This document shows positions 17,431-25,674 of a stretch of 64,000 nucleotides of DNA, one piece after another (within the stretch, counting starts at the first letter, position 1; each line of letters begins with the position of its first letter). The notes under the pieces were generated by a model. The model saw only the letters and a list, made by a program, of their open reading frames with translations. It was not told where the DNA came from and made no database searches. The translations under genes and the position numbers were made by a program. Origin of the DNA: Owenweeksia sp964619125 (lineage in GTDB: Bacteria; Bacteroidota; Bacteroidia; Flavobacteriales; Schleiferiaceae). Location of the stretch: the NCBI GenBank assembly GCA_964619125.1, contig CAZUCA010000009.1, positions 1-64,000 on the forward strand, in the 5' to 3' direction.

Positions 17431-18201
17431 TTGAAGCCTGATAAAATAACAGCCCTTAAAAATCTGTGGCTCACTGAATCGGAAGATTACACGAGTTTAC
17501 AGTCACCTGGAATCCAATTACTCGATCAGATTGCCGAGCTTGTTAGCCCCGGTGAACACTACTTCATGGTAATAGATTTTACCAATTTGTCAGTGGAGTA
17601 TGTTAGCCCCAGTATTGAAAATAAACTGGGGATAAAGCCGGCTGATGCAAGTCTTGAAGCAGTGTGGAAATGTATAGCGAGCGAGGAGGAAGAAAGCTTA
17701 CAAAAAAAGGAGGAGTTGACCGCCCATTTTTTTAGTGAGGTGGTCAGTCCTGAAGATGTTGCCCACTACAAGGCCGTCTACCAGTTGCGTCTTGGTAACA
17801 GTGACGGTAATTATGTGCGCTACCTGCATCAGTCCATACCCCTGGCCATCAGTGACGGCGGCGCCATCCAACGGGCTCTGATTATCCATGTTGACGTTCA
17901 GCACCTCAATATACCATCCAGTGATTATGTGAACTTTGTAGGATCAGACGGGCGGCCTTCCTACTACCATATTGATCCGGATAAGCCTGAGTTTAAAAGT
18001 GCTCAGAATCATCCTTTCAGCGAGCGTGAGCTGGAAATTATTGCCATGATCGCCCGTGGTCATACCCGTGAGGAGATTGCCGATGAACTATCTATTTCTC
18101 CCAATACGGTAGCCACCCACCGTAAAAATGCTTTGCGTAAAAGTGGGTGCCGTACCCTGAACCAGCTGGTGGCAACCTGGGTGCGCAAAGGTCTTATTTG
18201 A
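17431..18201 (+). CDS. PAS-like sensor with LuxR-type DNA-binding domain (copy 1)
   Basis: The protein has an N-terminal alpha/beta sensor region resembling a PAS fold (about the first 170 residues) and a C-terminal LuxR/FixJ helix-turn-helix: FSERELEIIAMIARG, then EEIADELSISPNTVATHRKN. It is a likely transcription factor responding to an unknown signal. It has no receiver domain and no membrane segment. The start is uncertain: the TTG at 17431 gives 256 residues and lines up with the paralogue downstream, while a TTG at 17356 would add 25 residues. The gap to the next gene is 24 bases. The region 17131-17430 carries no other gene. Confidence 0.82.
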   Translation: MKPDKITALKNLWLTESEDYTSLQSPGIQLLDQIAELVSPGEHYFMVIDFTNLSVEYVSPSIENKLGIKPADASLEAVWKCIASEEEESLQKKEELTAHFFSEVVSPEDVAHYKAVYQLRLGNSDGNYVRYLHQSIPLAISDGGAIQRALIIHVDVQHLNIPSSDYVNFVGSDGRPSYYHIDPDKPEFKSAQNHPFSERELEIIAMIARGHTREEIADELSISPNTVATHRKNALRKSGCRTLNQLVATWVRKGLI

Positions 18202-18225
18202 AAAAACCAATTTCTCTCTCCAATC

Positions 18226-19026
18226 ATGAAACAAGGCCCAAAAAAGATTAATGGCGCCAAGGCCTATGAGCAAATGAAGAAATACTGGACTGAGGGGGCG
18301 GAATCAAAAATTCCGGTTGAGATTCCCTGTATGAAGAGTCTCGAAACCATGGCCCGTTTTATCAGTCCTGAAGATTACTACTATTTTATTTTTGATTTAG
18401 CCGAATCCTGTGTGAAGTCGGTCAGTGGGCGGGTGGAAAATGTGCTTGGCTATGAACCGGCACAATTTGACATCACCACTTACCTGGATAGGATGGAACC
18501 CCGGGACCTGGAAAAAATGCACGCCAAGGAAGCCACCGGCCGCCTTTTTTTCACTGAATTTATTGCCCCGGAGTTGATGAACAAATACAAGATTGTGTAC
18601 ACCTTTCGCATACGCAGAAAAGATGGCAGGCTTATCAACATTCTTCATCAAAGTATGCCTATTCACAAAAACACGGTAGGGCGTTTTCGCTACACTTTAA
18701 ATATAGATATGGATATTTCCCACTGGAAGTTACCGGAGTGTAACCGGGTTTCCTTTATCAGTACCAATGGCCAGCGTTCCTATTACAATATCGATCCCTT
18801 TAATCCTGATTTTGAAGCTGCCGGCGACAGCGCGGGAATATTTACCCGCCGTGAAATTGAGGTTCTGGAAGCCATTGCGGCCGGTGCCACCAACCCAATG
18901 ATTGCAGAGCAGCTGTCGGTTTCGCGTAACACAGTTGACACCCATCGCAAAAACTTACTCCGCAAATCAGGCTACAGCAATATTACTCAGCTTATCGCCG
19001 ATTGTGTAAGACAGGGAATTATCTAG
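18226..19026 (+). CDS. PAS-like sensor with LuxR-type DNA-binding domain (copy 2)
   Basis: This 266-residue paralogue of the preceding gene has the same order: a sensor region with matching landmarks (ISPEDYYYF, LHQSMPI, then RSYYNIDPF) and a C-terminal LuxR helix-turn-helix (FTRREIEVLEAIAAG, then IAEQLSVSRNTVDTHRKN). The two copies have diverged strongly in the sensor part but keep the recognition helix pattern NTVxTHRKN. They are probably a tandem duplication and co-transcribed. The barrel gene at 19048 follows after 21 bases and may be in the same transcript, making it a candidate target or partner. Confidence 0.88.
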   Translation: MKQGPKKINGAKAYEQMKKYWTEGAESKIPVEIPCMKSLETMARFISPEDYYYFIFDLAESCVKSVSGRVENVLGYEPAQFDITTYLDRMEPRDLEKMHAKEATGRLFFTEFIAPELMNKYKIVYTFRIRRKDGRLINILHQSMPIHKNTVGRFRYTLNIDMDISHWKLPECNRVSFISTNGQRSYYNIDPFNPDFEAAGDSAGIFTRREIEVLEAIAAGATNPMIAEQLSVSRNTVDTHRKNLLRKSGYSNITQLIADCVRQGII

Positions 19027-19047
19027 TTTTGATTATCGAAAATCAGA

Positions 19048-19623
19048 ATGAAAAGACATACTCTACTTGCCTTCTTACTATGCCTTAGCAGCCTTGTGGG
19101 CTTGAGCCAGGATTTGAAAATGGGAATAAAACTGGGTGCCGCAACCGCTATGGGCGATCTGGCTGAATATACCGGCAGTAGCCTGATGGCTGGTGCTAAC
19201 TTCGATTATCGTATCAAGCCTTATTTCACCATCGGTCTGGATTTTCATTATATGGGCTTTGCCCTCGATACTTCCCGCCTGGATTTTGCCAGTACTCTCC
19301 TTCCCTTTCAGCTCTACGGCCACCTGCGGCTGCCGCTGGCCGATAATTTTTATCCCTATGCCGGTTTAGGAGGCGGTATTCTGTTTGTGCGCTATGGTTT
19401 TTCCCATGCTATTTCGGTAAAGCAAAGCTATTTTAACATCAGTCCACGGCTCGGGCTACAGTACGAAGTAGATGAGGAGCTTACTCTCGACCTGGCCTTT
19501 TTATATCAACAGACCTTTGATAAACTGGGGGAAAGTGGGGACGGACTGGAACTGGGACTGAGCGACTATCGTTACTGGGCTTTTTCGCTGGGGCTGAGTT
19601 ATGCTATCAGCGGCAATAATTAA
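19048..19623 (+). CDS. small outer-membrane beta-barrel protein
   Basis: The 191-residue protein has a signal peptide (cleavage near residue 20, GLSQ), then repeated amphipathic strands with glycine turns (FDYRIKPYFTIGLDFHYMGF, YPYAGLGGG). It is similar in size and pattern to the barrel at 16519, though the sequences differ clearly. Expected location is the outer membrane. It follows the second LuxR gene by 21 bases and is probably in its operon. Its stop lies two bases from the end of the convergent SCO gene, with no terminator between. Confidence 0.82.
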   Translation: MKRHTLLAFLLCLSSLVGLSQDLKMGIKLGAATAMGDLAEYTGSSLMAGANFDYRIKPYFTIGLDFHYMGFALDTSRLDFASTLLPFQLYGHLRLPLADNFYPYAGLGGGILFVRYGFSHAISVKQSYFNISPRLGLQYEVDEELTLDLAFLYQQTFDKLGESGDGLELGLSDYRYWAFSLGLSYAISGNN

Positions 19624-19624
19624 C

Positions 19625-20299
19625 TTAGCGTTCGTACTCTTCCTTTAGCACCCCGATATCCCTGATGAGGCGATCTACATCCTCTTTTGAAGTGCCGTCG
19701 TAATAGCCGCGAATACGTTTGTTGGGATCAACCAACACAAAGTTTTCAGTGTGGATAAAGTCGGTTTCATCGCCTTTACCGCCCTCATCCAGTACGGCGA
19801 AATATGACTGGCGGGCCAGCTTGTAGATTTCTTTTTTCGGACCGGTAAGAAGCTGCCATTTACCATCAATGGCGCCCTGCAATTCGGCATATTCATGCAG
19901 TACCGGCACCGAGTCTGCTACCGGGGTTACGCTGTGTGACAGGAGCACAAAATCGCTGTCGTCTTTAAACTCCTCCTGCAGGCGGCGCTTCTGGCCAGCC
20001 ATATCCTTACAGATACCAGGGCAGCTGGTAAAGAAAAAGTCGGCCACAAATATTTTTCCAGCCAGATCCTCTTCGCGAATAGTGTCGCCATTTTGATTGA
20101 TCAACTCAAAAGGGAGGATATGGTGATCACGTCCCTGGCGCTGCATACTTTCATCTACCAGGCGCTTGTCGAGGTCGCTGGGATTGTAAATGGGAAGTGC
20201 CGGTTTTGGCTTGAGTATAAAATAGCTTATAACCAGGCCTCCTACAAAGATTATGGCCAGGCCACTAATTTTCAGCCAATCGCTTGCGGTGATTTTCAT
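19625..20299 (-). CDS. SCO1/SenC family copper chaperone
   Basis: The 224-residue membrane-anchored thioredoxin-fold protein has one N-terminal membrane helix (about 13-30), then the copper-binding CPGIC motif (C93, C97) and a distal histidine in IHTENFVLVD (H183), the full SCO copper site. SCO proteins help assemble the CuA centre of cytochrome c oxidase. The ATG at 20299 is preferred over a TTG three codons earlier. The divergent gene encodes a lipoprotein with a His-rich end, which may belong to the same metal pathway. Confidence 0.93.
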   Translation of the reverse strand: MKITASDWLKISGLAIIFVGGLVISYFILKPKPALPIYNPSDLDKRLVDESMQRQGRDHHILPFELINQNGDTIREEDLAGKIFVADFFFTSCPGICKDMAGQKRRLQEEFKDDSDFVLLSHSVTPVADSVPVLHEYAELQGAIDGKWQLLTGPKKEIYKLARQSYFAVLDEGGKGDETDFIHTENFVLVDPNKRIRGYYDGTSKEDVDRLIRDIGVLKEEYER

Positions 20300-20368
20300 A
20301 GCAGACAAAGTTCGGTAAGGGAAGTTTAATAGAAAAAAATAGCGGCCACATTAGCGCCCTCCATTTCA

Positions 20369-20376
20369 TAGTTTTG
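20369..20376 (+). promoter_or_regulatory. -7 promoter element of the His-tailed lipoprotein gene
   Basis: TAGTTTTG, an exact TAnnTTTG match, 16 bases before the ATG at 20393. No clear -33 TTG. Confidence 0.5.
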
Positions 20377-20392
20377 CAATAAAGAATCATTT

Positions 20393-20872
20393 ATGAAGAA
20401 AATAGTAATGTTATTAGCCTTGGTTGGAATTACCATGGCTTGCAACAATCAACCAGCCACCGACACCATCGAGGAAAAAGAGGAGAGCAGTGCCCTGAAA
20501 GCGATGAAGGAGGAGATTATGAGCATTCACGATACCGCAATGCTAAGAATGACTACCTCTAAACGCCTGATGGCCGAACTTAAGGAAGCCTGGCAGACTG
20601 AAGTTGACTCTATGCCCTATCAGCAGGCCTATCGCAACTTACGACAGGCCAATGACGATATGATGGAGTGGATGCGCAACTTTGAATTACCGGAGGGCGA
20701 TGATGTAAAGGACGAAGAGCTGGAGGCTTACCTGCAGGAGGAACGCCGTGCCATTCAGGCGGTGGATCAAAATCTGAAGAAGGCGATTGAAGATGGGCAG
20801 GAACTGGTAAAAATGGAAAATGCTGAGGCTGAGGAAACAGCCACAGAAGGCCACGAGGGGCACCAGCACTAA
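20393..20872 (+). CDS. lipoprotein of unknown function with His-rich C-terminus
   Basis: The 159-residue protein has a lipobox ending TMAC (C17), then a highly helical, charged body rich in Met, Glu and Lys, and ends EGHEGHQH. The tail could bind copper or another metal. I do not recognise a named family. Its gene is divergent from the SCO copper chaperone with 93 bases between starts, which makes a link with respiratory copper delivery possible but unproven. Expected to be anchored in a membrane facing the periplasm or the outer surface. Confidence 0.8.
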   Translation: MKKIVMLLALVGITMACNNQPATDTIEEKEESSALKAMKEEIMSIHDTAMLRMTTSKRLMAELKEAWQTEVDSMPYQQAYRNLRQANDDMMEWMRNFELPEGDDVKDEELEAYLQEERRAIQAVDQNLKKAIEDGQELVKMENAEAEETATEGHEGHQH

Positions 20873-20918
20873 AAACGCCAGCTAAGCAGCATTGCAGTGC
20901 CAAGGGCGGGGTTGATGC

Positions 20919-21458
20919 TCAGCCCTTGCGCTGTTTATAAATAGGAACGGTAGAACAAGCCTCCCCAAACATGATACTTTTAGCCAGCGGCCGCAGCTTG
21001 CCTACCAAACTCACATAGGCCTGGGGTGGTATCGGCAGGCTTCCACATCCCTTTATGATTAATCTTTGGCCCTCGTATTGGCTGAGGTCGACCCTGGCAA
21101 TGGCTTCGTCAATCAGCAGGCTTTCCAGTCTCTCCGGGCTGCCATACACCACCTTTTTAGCAAAGGGTTGTAGTTCCACCGCCAGCAGCATATAGGCCCA
21201 CTGAGGAATGATGGCGTCTTCCGAGCAGTCCAGCGACACGAAACAATCCTGGTACTGGCTCCAGTCGTGCTGCTTTACACTGGCGCGAAAATCCTTTTCG
21301 CGCAGTATTACTCCTTCAAAGAGCCAGGGGGCAATGTCGAGGTGGCGCCGCTCACCCCGGGGGTAGTAATCTTCCAGCGACAGGGTAATAAGGCCGCTGT
21401 TGGCCACCTTATTGGGGATCAGCTCTTCGCCGTTATCGATAGGGGGAATATTACTCAT
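20919..21458 (-). CDS. DUF2480 family protein
   Basis: The 179-residue protein belongs to a Bacteroidota family usually found beside suf genes. Recognisable parts are LSLEDYYPRGER, then the FRASVKQHDWSQYQDCFVSL stretch, and a C-terminal KGCGSLPIPP. Cysteines are present in that late motif and in two other places, but no cofactor site is certain. It is the last gene of the suf operon, 39 bases after the DUF59 gene. A role in iron-sulfur assembly is inferred only from this constant neighbourhood. Confidence 0.88.
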   Translation of the reverse strand: MSNIPPIDNGEELIPNKVANSGLITLSLEDYYPRGERRHLDIAPWLFEGVILREKDFRASVKQHDWSQYQDCFVSLDCSEDAIIPQWAYMLLAVELQPFAKKVVYGSPERLESLLIDEAIARVDLSQYEGQRLIIKGCGSLPIPPQAYVSLVGKLRPLAKSIMFGEACSTVPIYKQRKG

Positions 21459-21497
21459 TGCGATTTCAGGTTTCAGTGCAAAATATAGGGTCGGGAT

Positions 21498-21818
21498 TTA
21501 CAGGAAGCCCAGCTCGAGTTTTGCTTCTTCGCTCATCATCTCCTTGTCCCAGGGGGGATCAAAGGTGAGTTCTACATCTACATCCTTTACATCTTTTACG
21601 CTGAGCGCGCGCTCACGCACTTCCTCGGGCAGTGATTCCGCTACCGGGCAGTTGGGCGATGTAAGTGTCATCAGGATTTTCACGTCGAGATCGGTGCTTA
21701 CCTGCACATCGTAAATCAATCCCAGCTCATAAATATTTACCGGGATTTCGGGGTCATATATACTGCGGAGAACATCTACCACCTGTTCCCCCAGGGCTTG
21801 TAATTCTGCGTCTGTCAT
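21498..21818 (-). CDS. MIP18/DUF59 family Fe-S assembly protein (SufT-like)
   Basis: The 106-residue single-domain DUF59 protein has the landmarks SIYDPEIPVNIYELGLIYD and LTSPNCPVAESLPEEV, with the conserved cysteine in SPNCPV. Family members help maturation or transfer of Fe-S clusters. The gene lies in the suf operon between sufE and DUF2480. The 74-base gap to sufE carries an array of 7-bp repeats (21826-21846) just before its ATG. Confidence 0.92.
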   Translation of the reverse strand: MTDAELQALGEQVVDVLRSIYDPEIPVNIYELGLIYDVQVSTDLDVKILMTLTSPNCPVAESLPEEVRERALSVKDVKDVDVELTFDPPWDKEMMSEEAKLELGFL

Positions 21819-21825
21819 TTCTTTA

Positions 21826-21846
21826 GTTCAAAGTTCAAGGTTCAAG
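21826..21846. repeat. solo array of three 7-bp repeats
   Basis: Three tandem heptamers GTTCAAA, GTTCAAG, GTTCAAG lie seven bases upstream of the DUF59 start codon. The same unit, four copies on each side, bounds the four-helix-bundle gene at 26437-26915. No such gene is present here, so this could be a remnant or a target of the same element. Confidence 0.75.
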
Positions 21847-21892
21847 CTTTGGCATACAACTTCCGCCAGGCCTGTTAACTTTATCATCCATA

Positions 21893-22309
21893 TTACCTGG
21901 CCTGCATGGCCAGGGCGTAGTATTTCATTTGTTTTACCATGCTGGCCAGGCCGTTGGCCCGGGTAGGGCTAAGGTGTTCTTTCAAACCTATCTGATCGAT
22001 AAAGCTCATGTCAGCTGCAACGATGTCTTTAGGTTTCTGGCCGCTCAGTACTCTTATCATCAGGGCGATCAGACCCTTGGTAAGAATGGCATCACTATCA
22101 GCGGTATACAGTACTTTTTCACCGTCATTCTCGGCGTGCAGCCACACCTGGCTCTGGCAACCTTTAATCAGGTTTTCCTCCTTTTTGTACTGTTCGTCAA
22201 TAAGGGGCAAATCCTTACCCAGCTCTATCAGGTATTCATACTTCTGCATCCAGTCGTCAAACATGCTAAACTCGTCTACGATGTCTTGCTGAATCTCTGC
22301 TATCTTCAT
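21893..22309 (-). CDS. sufE: SufE family sulfur acceptor
   Basis: The 138-residue protein takes sulfur from the SufS cysteine desulfurase and stimulates it. The acceptor cysteine is C51 in the motif KGCQSQVW. The ATG at 22309 is used; a TTG three codons upstream is less likely. It lies 62 bases downstream of sufS in the suf operon. Confidence 0.94.
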   Translation of the reverse strand: MKIAEIQQDIVDEFSMFDDWMQKYEYLIELGKDLPLIDEQYKKEENLIKGCQSQVWLHAENDGEKVLYTADSDAILTKGLIALMIRVLSGQKPKDIVAADMSFIDQIGLKEHLSPTRANGLASMVKQMKYYALAMQAR

Positions 22310-22371
22310 GCTATTCAATTCGAATATTGCTGGCGGTGGTTAAATTGCCTTGCTGAGCCCTGGCATCAGCA

Positions 22372-23610
22372 TTACCCCAGCATTTGTTCTACTTTTTTTA
22401 AGCCGTCAACCAGGCGGTCAATTTCTTCCCTGCTATTGTAAAAAGCAAAGCTGGCCCGCACGGTACCGGGTATGCCAAAGCGTTCCATAATAGGTTGGGT
22501 ACAGTGGTGACCGGTGCGCACGGCTATACCCAGTTTATCCAAAATCATTCCGGCATCGTAGGGGTGAATATCGCCCAGCAAAAAGCTGATCACGCTGGCC
22601 TTATCGGCGGCGGTACCCACGATGCGCATATTATCAAATTCCAGCAAGCGCTCAGTGCCATACTTCAGCAGCTCGTGCTCATAGGCGGCAATATTATCCA
22701 GACCCAGCTGGTTGAGGTATTCGATAGCTGTACCCAGTACTATACCCCCGGCAATATTTGGGGTGCCGGCTTCAAATTTATGGGGCAGATCGGCGTAGGT
22801 AGTCTTTTCAAAAGTCACCGTTTTGATCATTTCACCACCACCCTGATAGGGAGGCAGCTCCTCCAGCAGTTTTTCCTTGCCATAGAGGATGCCCGTACCG
22901 GTAGGTCCAAAGGCCTTGTGTCCGCTGAACACATAAAAATCGGCATTGAGATCCTGTACATCCACTTTCATATGGGGAATGGCCTGGGCGCCATCAATAA
23001 GCACTAGCGCTCCCACCGCATGGGCTTGGGCTACCATTTCCTTTACGGGGTTTATAGTTCCCAAGGCATTAGAAACGTGGTTAAAGGCCACCACTTTGGT
23101 TTTTTCATTCAGGAGCTTGCTATACTCCTCTTGTACCAGTTCGCCGGCGTCATTGATGGGAATTATGCGCAAGCTGGCGCCCGTCCTTTCGCAGAGCATC
23201 TGCCAGGGCACAATATTGCTGTGATGTTCCAGGGCTGAAATAATCACTTCATCACCGGCTTTTACCATTCCCTGGGCCAGGCCGGCGGTTACGGTGTTGA
23301 TGCCATCGGTGGTGCCTTTGGTGAAGAGCACCTCATGGATATACTCCGCATTAATATGTTTCCGTACTATTTCACGGCTTTTTTCGTAGGCATCGGTGGC
23401 CTGCTGGCTGAGGGTGTGTACGCCGCGATGGATATTGCTGTTGTAGCTTCCGTAATACTTACTGAGGGCGTTAATAACCACCTGCGGCTTTTGGGCAGTG
23501 GCGGCATTATCAAAATACACCAGGGGTTGACCATTTAGCTGCTGATGAAGGATAGGGAAGTCCTTCCGAATAGCTTCAATATCCCATACTGCCTGCTTCA
23601 CTTCCGTCAT
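22372..23610 (-). CDS. sufS: SufS cysteine desulfurase
   Basis: The PLP enzyme of about 412 residues releases sulfur from cysteine as a persulfide for Fe-S cluster building. The PLP lysine is K232 in SGHKAFGPTGTG, and the catalytic cysteine is C370 in RTGHHCTQP, the group II (SufS) pattern. Two adjacent ATG codons (23613 and 23610) could start it; an upstream in-frame extension would run into the methyltransferase gene and is unlikely. It is in the suf operon directly after that methyltransferase, with only a few bases between them. Confidence 0.95.
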   Translation of the reverse strand: MTEVKQAVWDIEAIRKDFPILHQQLNGQPLVYFDNAATAQKPQVVINALSKYYGSYNSNIHRGVHTLSQQATDAYEKSREIVRKHINAEYIHEVLFTKGTTDGINTVTAGLAQGMVKAGDEVIISALEHHSNIVPWQMLCERTGASLRIIPINDAGELVQEEYSKLLNEKTKVVAFNHVSNALGTINPVKEMVAQAHAVGALVLIDGAQAIPHMKVDVQDLNADFYVFSGHKAFGPTGTGILYGKEKLLEELPPYQGGGEMIKTVTFEKTTYADLPHKFEAGTPNIAGGIVLGTAIEYLNQLGLDNIAAYEHELLKYGTERLLEFDNMRIVGTAADKASVISFLLGDIHPYDAGMILDKLGIAVRTGHHCTQPIMERFGIPGTVRASFAFYNSREEIDRLVDGLKKVEQMLG

Positions 23611-23618
23611 CATTTCAC

Positions 23619-24317
23619 TTATTTTCCAATCAGTTTTTTGGTACCAAGCCATAGCTTGCGAAACAAGCCATTGGGGTTTTCGTACATGTGCATGGTGGTG
23701 TGGTGGCGCAGCATGCTGCGGGTGTTGTAAAACTCGCGGAAGTGCATGCCGTCGCGATCGTCATGCCCCACCTTTTGAAACATGGCCATATTGCGGTTAG
23801 CTATACTCACCTGGCGATAATCTTTGCGGTTTTTGCGGATAAACTGCAACACCAGTTCAGTACTGCGCATCCAGGTGTCGTGAAAGAGCAGGTATCCTTC
23901 CTCCGCAACCAGAAAATCGGCGTAATAAAAGTCTACAAAAATGCCGTCAAACTTGTGATCACCATCGATAAAGATAAAGTCAAACTGTCTTTTATCCTTT
24001 ACCATCTGTGGCAGCACGTTATGCGAAAAGTCGCGGATAAGGGTAAGCTTGTTCCCGTATCCCAGCTTATCAATATTATGCACCCCCAGGTTGTCGTAAT
24101 GTTCCTGAAAGGGATCAATAGCCACATGTGGCCCTCCGGTGGCAGCCATTATATGCGAGGCGGAACGACCGTAGGCAAAGCCTATTTCGAGAGTGCTTTT
24201 TAGGCCTTTTTCACGGATAAAGTCGAATATGGTTTTGGCCTCCTCAGGCTTTACCGGGGTGGTGCTGTTTTCACCCGGCACCTCCAGGGCATCATTGATC
24301 GCTTGCAAATCTTTCAT
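23619..24317 (-). CDS. class I SAM-dependent methyltransferase
   Basis: The 232-residue protein has the SAM-binding motif LEIGFAYGRSA (about 44-54), an acidic residue at the end of strand 2 (VAIDPF), and FIFIDGDHKFDG, the pattern of the Methyltransf_24 group. The substrate is unknown. It lies between sufD and sufS, spaced by 14 and 5 to 8 bases, so it must be co-transcribed with the suf genes. Methyltransferases are not a standard part of the Suf machinery; whether it acts in the pathway or is only a passenger cannot be seen from sequence. Confidence 0.9.
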   Translation of the reverse strand: MKDLQAINDALEVPGENSTTPVKPEEAKTIFDFIREKGLKSTLEIGFAYGRSASHIMAATGGPHVAIDPFQEHYDNLGVHNIDKLGYGNKLTLIRDFSHNVLPQMVKDKRQFDFIFIDGDHKFDGIFVDFYYADFLVAEEGYLLFHDTWMRSTELVLQFIRKNRKDYRQVSIANRNMAMFQKVGHDDRDGMHFREFYNTRSMLRHHTTMHMYENPNGLFRKLWLGTKKLIGK

Positions 24318-24331
24318 GATAGGCGAACCTC

Positions 24332-25651
24332 CTAAAGTTCAAAATCCAGGTTTACATTCAGTTTCTGGGCAATCTGCCGGTTGAGCTTTTTGCGCAGCTC
24401 GGCGATTTTCACATTGCGCAGGCCGTCATTGGCAAAGGCATACAACAAAAGGGCCTGGGCTTCCTTTTTGGGAATGCCACGTGCCTGCATATAAAACATG
24501 GCATCCTCTTCCAACTGACCTATGGTACAGCCGTGTGAGCATTGCACATCGTCGGCATAAATCTCCAGCTGCGGCTTGGTATCTACCGAAGCCTTGTCGG
24601 TGAGCAATACGTTGTTGTTTTGCTGAAAGGCATTGGTCTTCTGAGCGTGGGGGTGCACCATCACTTTGCCGTTGAACACACCGTGAGCATTGCCATCGAG
24701 AATGGTTTTATAAAGCTCATTACTATAGCAGTTGGCCGGCTTGTGGTCGGCCAGGGTGTGGTGATCCACCGTTTGACCATCACCAATTATGGTGATGCCA
24801 TCCATAAAGGTTTCGGTATGCTCTTCCTTTAAAAAGAAGTTGAGGTTATTGCGGATGAACTTGTTGCCAAAGGAAAAGGTGCCTACCGATACATAGCTAC
24901 CGCCAAATTGCTGCACCGAAGTGTTGTCAATCAGCGAAGCCTCATGGTTGTCATTCTGAATTTTGTAGTAATTCAGGCGGGCGTTGCGCTCGGCAAATAC
25001 CTCGGTGGCGCTGTTGGTAAGTACCGGCATGGCACTGAGTGACTGATGGCGCTCCACCAGGGTTACCTCGGCATTTTCTTCCACTACCACCAGGTTGCGG
25101 GGCTGAAACATGGCTTCGTGCTCCTGTTCAGTGGTAAAGAAGATAATTTCCACCGGCTTTTCCACCACCTGATTTTTGCGAATGCGGATAAAAGCGCCCT
25201 CGCGTGCAAAGGCGGTATTGATAGCGGCCAGGGATTCATTTTGCGGCAAAGCCTTGTTGAAGTACTTTTCGGCCACGTCCGGAAAGCGGTTCAGCATGGC
25301 GCTGAAGGTGCAGATGTCAAATTTCTCGTGGGTGGTTTCGCTCAGCCAGGAGCTGAAGGCACCATCTACGAACACCAGCTTATAGGTGTCTACATCATTG
25401 AGAAAATAGCGCTTTACATCCTTGTAGTCGATGCCGTGCTCACCGTGGTGAAAAATGCGGTAATCGTGCTTGAGAATAGGCTTGAGATTGGTGTATTTCC
25501 ACTCCTCGTCCCGCTTGCTGGGGAAGCCCATTTTTTCGAAGGTCTTAAAAGCTTCCTGCCGCACCCGGTGTACCGGCGTTTTGGCCTGGCCGTTAAGCTC
25601 GTTCTCAAAAACGATAAAGGATGATTCTAATTTATCTTTAAGTTGATCCAC
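24332..25651 (-). CDS. sufD: Fe-S cluster assembly protein SufD
   Basis: The 439-residue scaffold subunit of the SufBCD complex has an N-terminal helical domain (DEEWKYTNLKPI, about 40-51), a central right-handed beta-helix, and the C-terminal SufB/SufD core ending with CSHGCTIGQLEEDAMFYM and the DGLRNVKIAELR region. It dimerises with SufB and is needed for iron entry. The start is a GTG at 25651. It follows sufC by 23 bases in the operon. Confidence 0.94.
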   Translation of the reverse strand: MDQLKDKLESSFIVFENELNGQAKTPVHRVRQEAFKTFEKMGFPSKRDEEWKYTNLKPILKHDYRIFHHGEHGIDYKDVKRYFLNDVDTYKLVFVDGAFSSWLSETTHEKFDICTFSAMLNRFPDVAEKYFNKALPQNESLAAINTAFAREGAFIRIRKNQVVEKPVEIIFFTTEQEHEAMFQPRNLVVVEENAEVTLVERHQSLSAMPVLTNSATEVFAERNARLNYYKIQNDNHEASLIDNTSVQQFGGSYVSVGTFSFGNKFIRNNLNFFLKEEHTETFMDGITIIGDGQTVDHHTLADHKPANCYSNELYKTILDGNAHGVFNGKVMVHPHAQKTNAFQQNNNVLLTDKASVDTKPQLEIYADDVQCSHGCTIGQLEEDAMFYMQARGIPKKEAQALLLYAFANDGLRNVKIAELRKKLNRQIAQKLNVNLDFEL

Positions 25652-25674
25652 TTCAGCTTAAAATTTTAAGTGAT

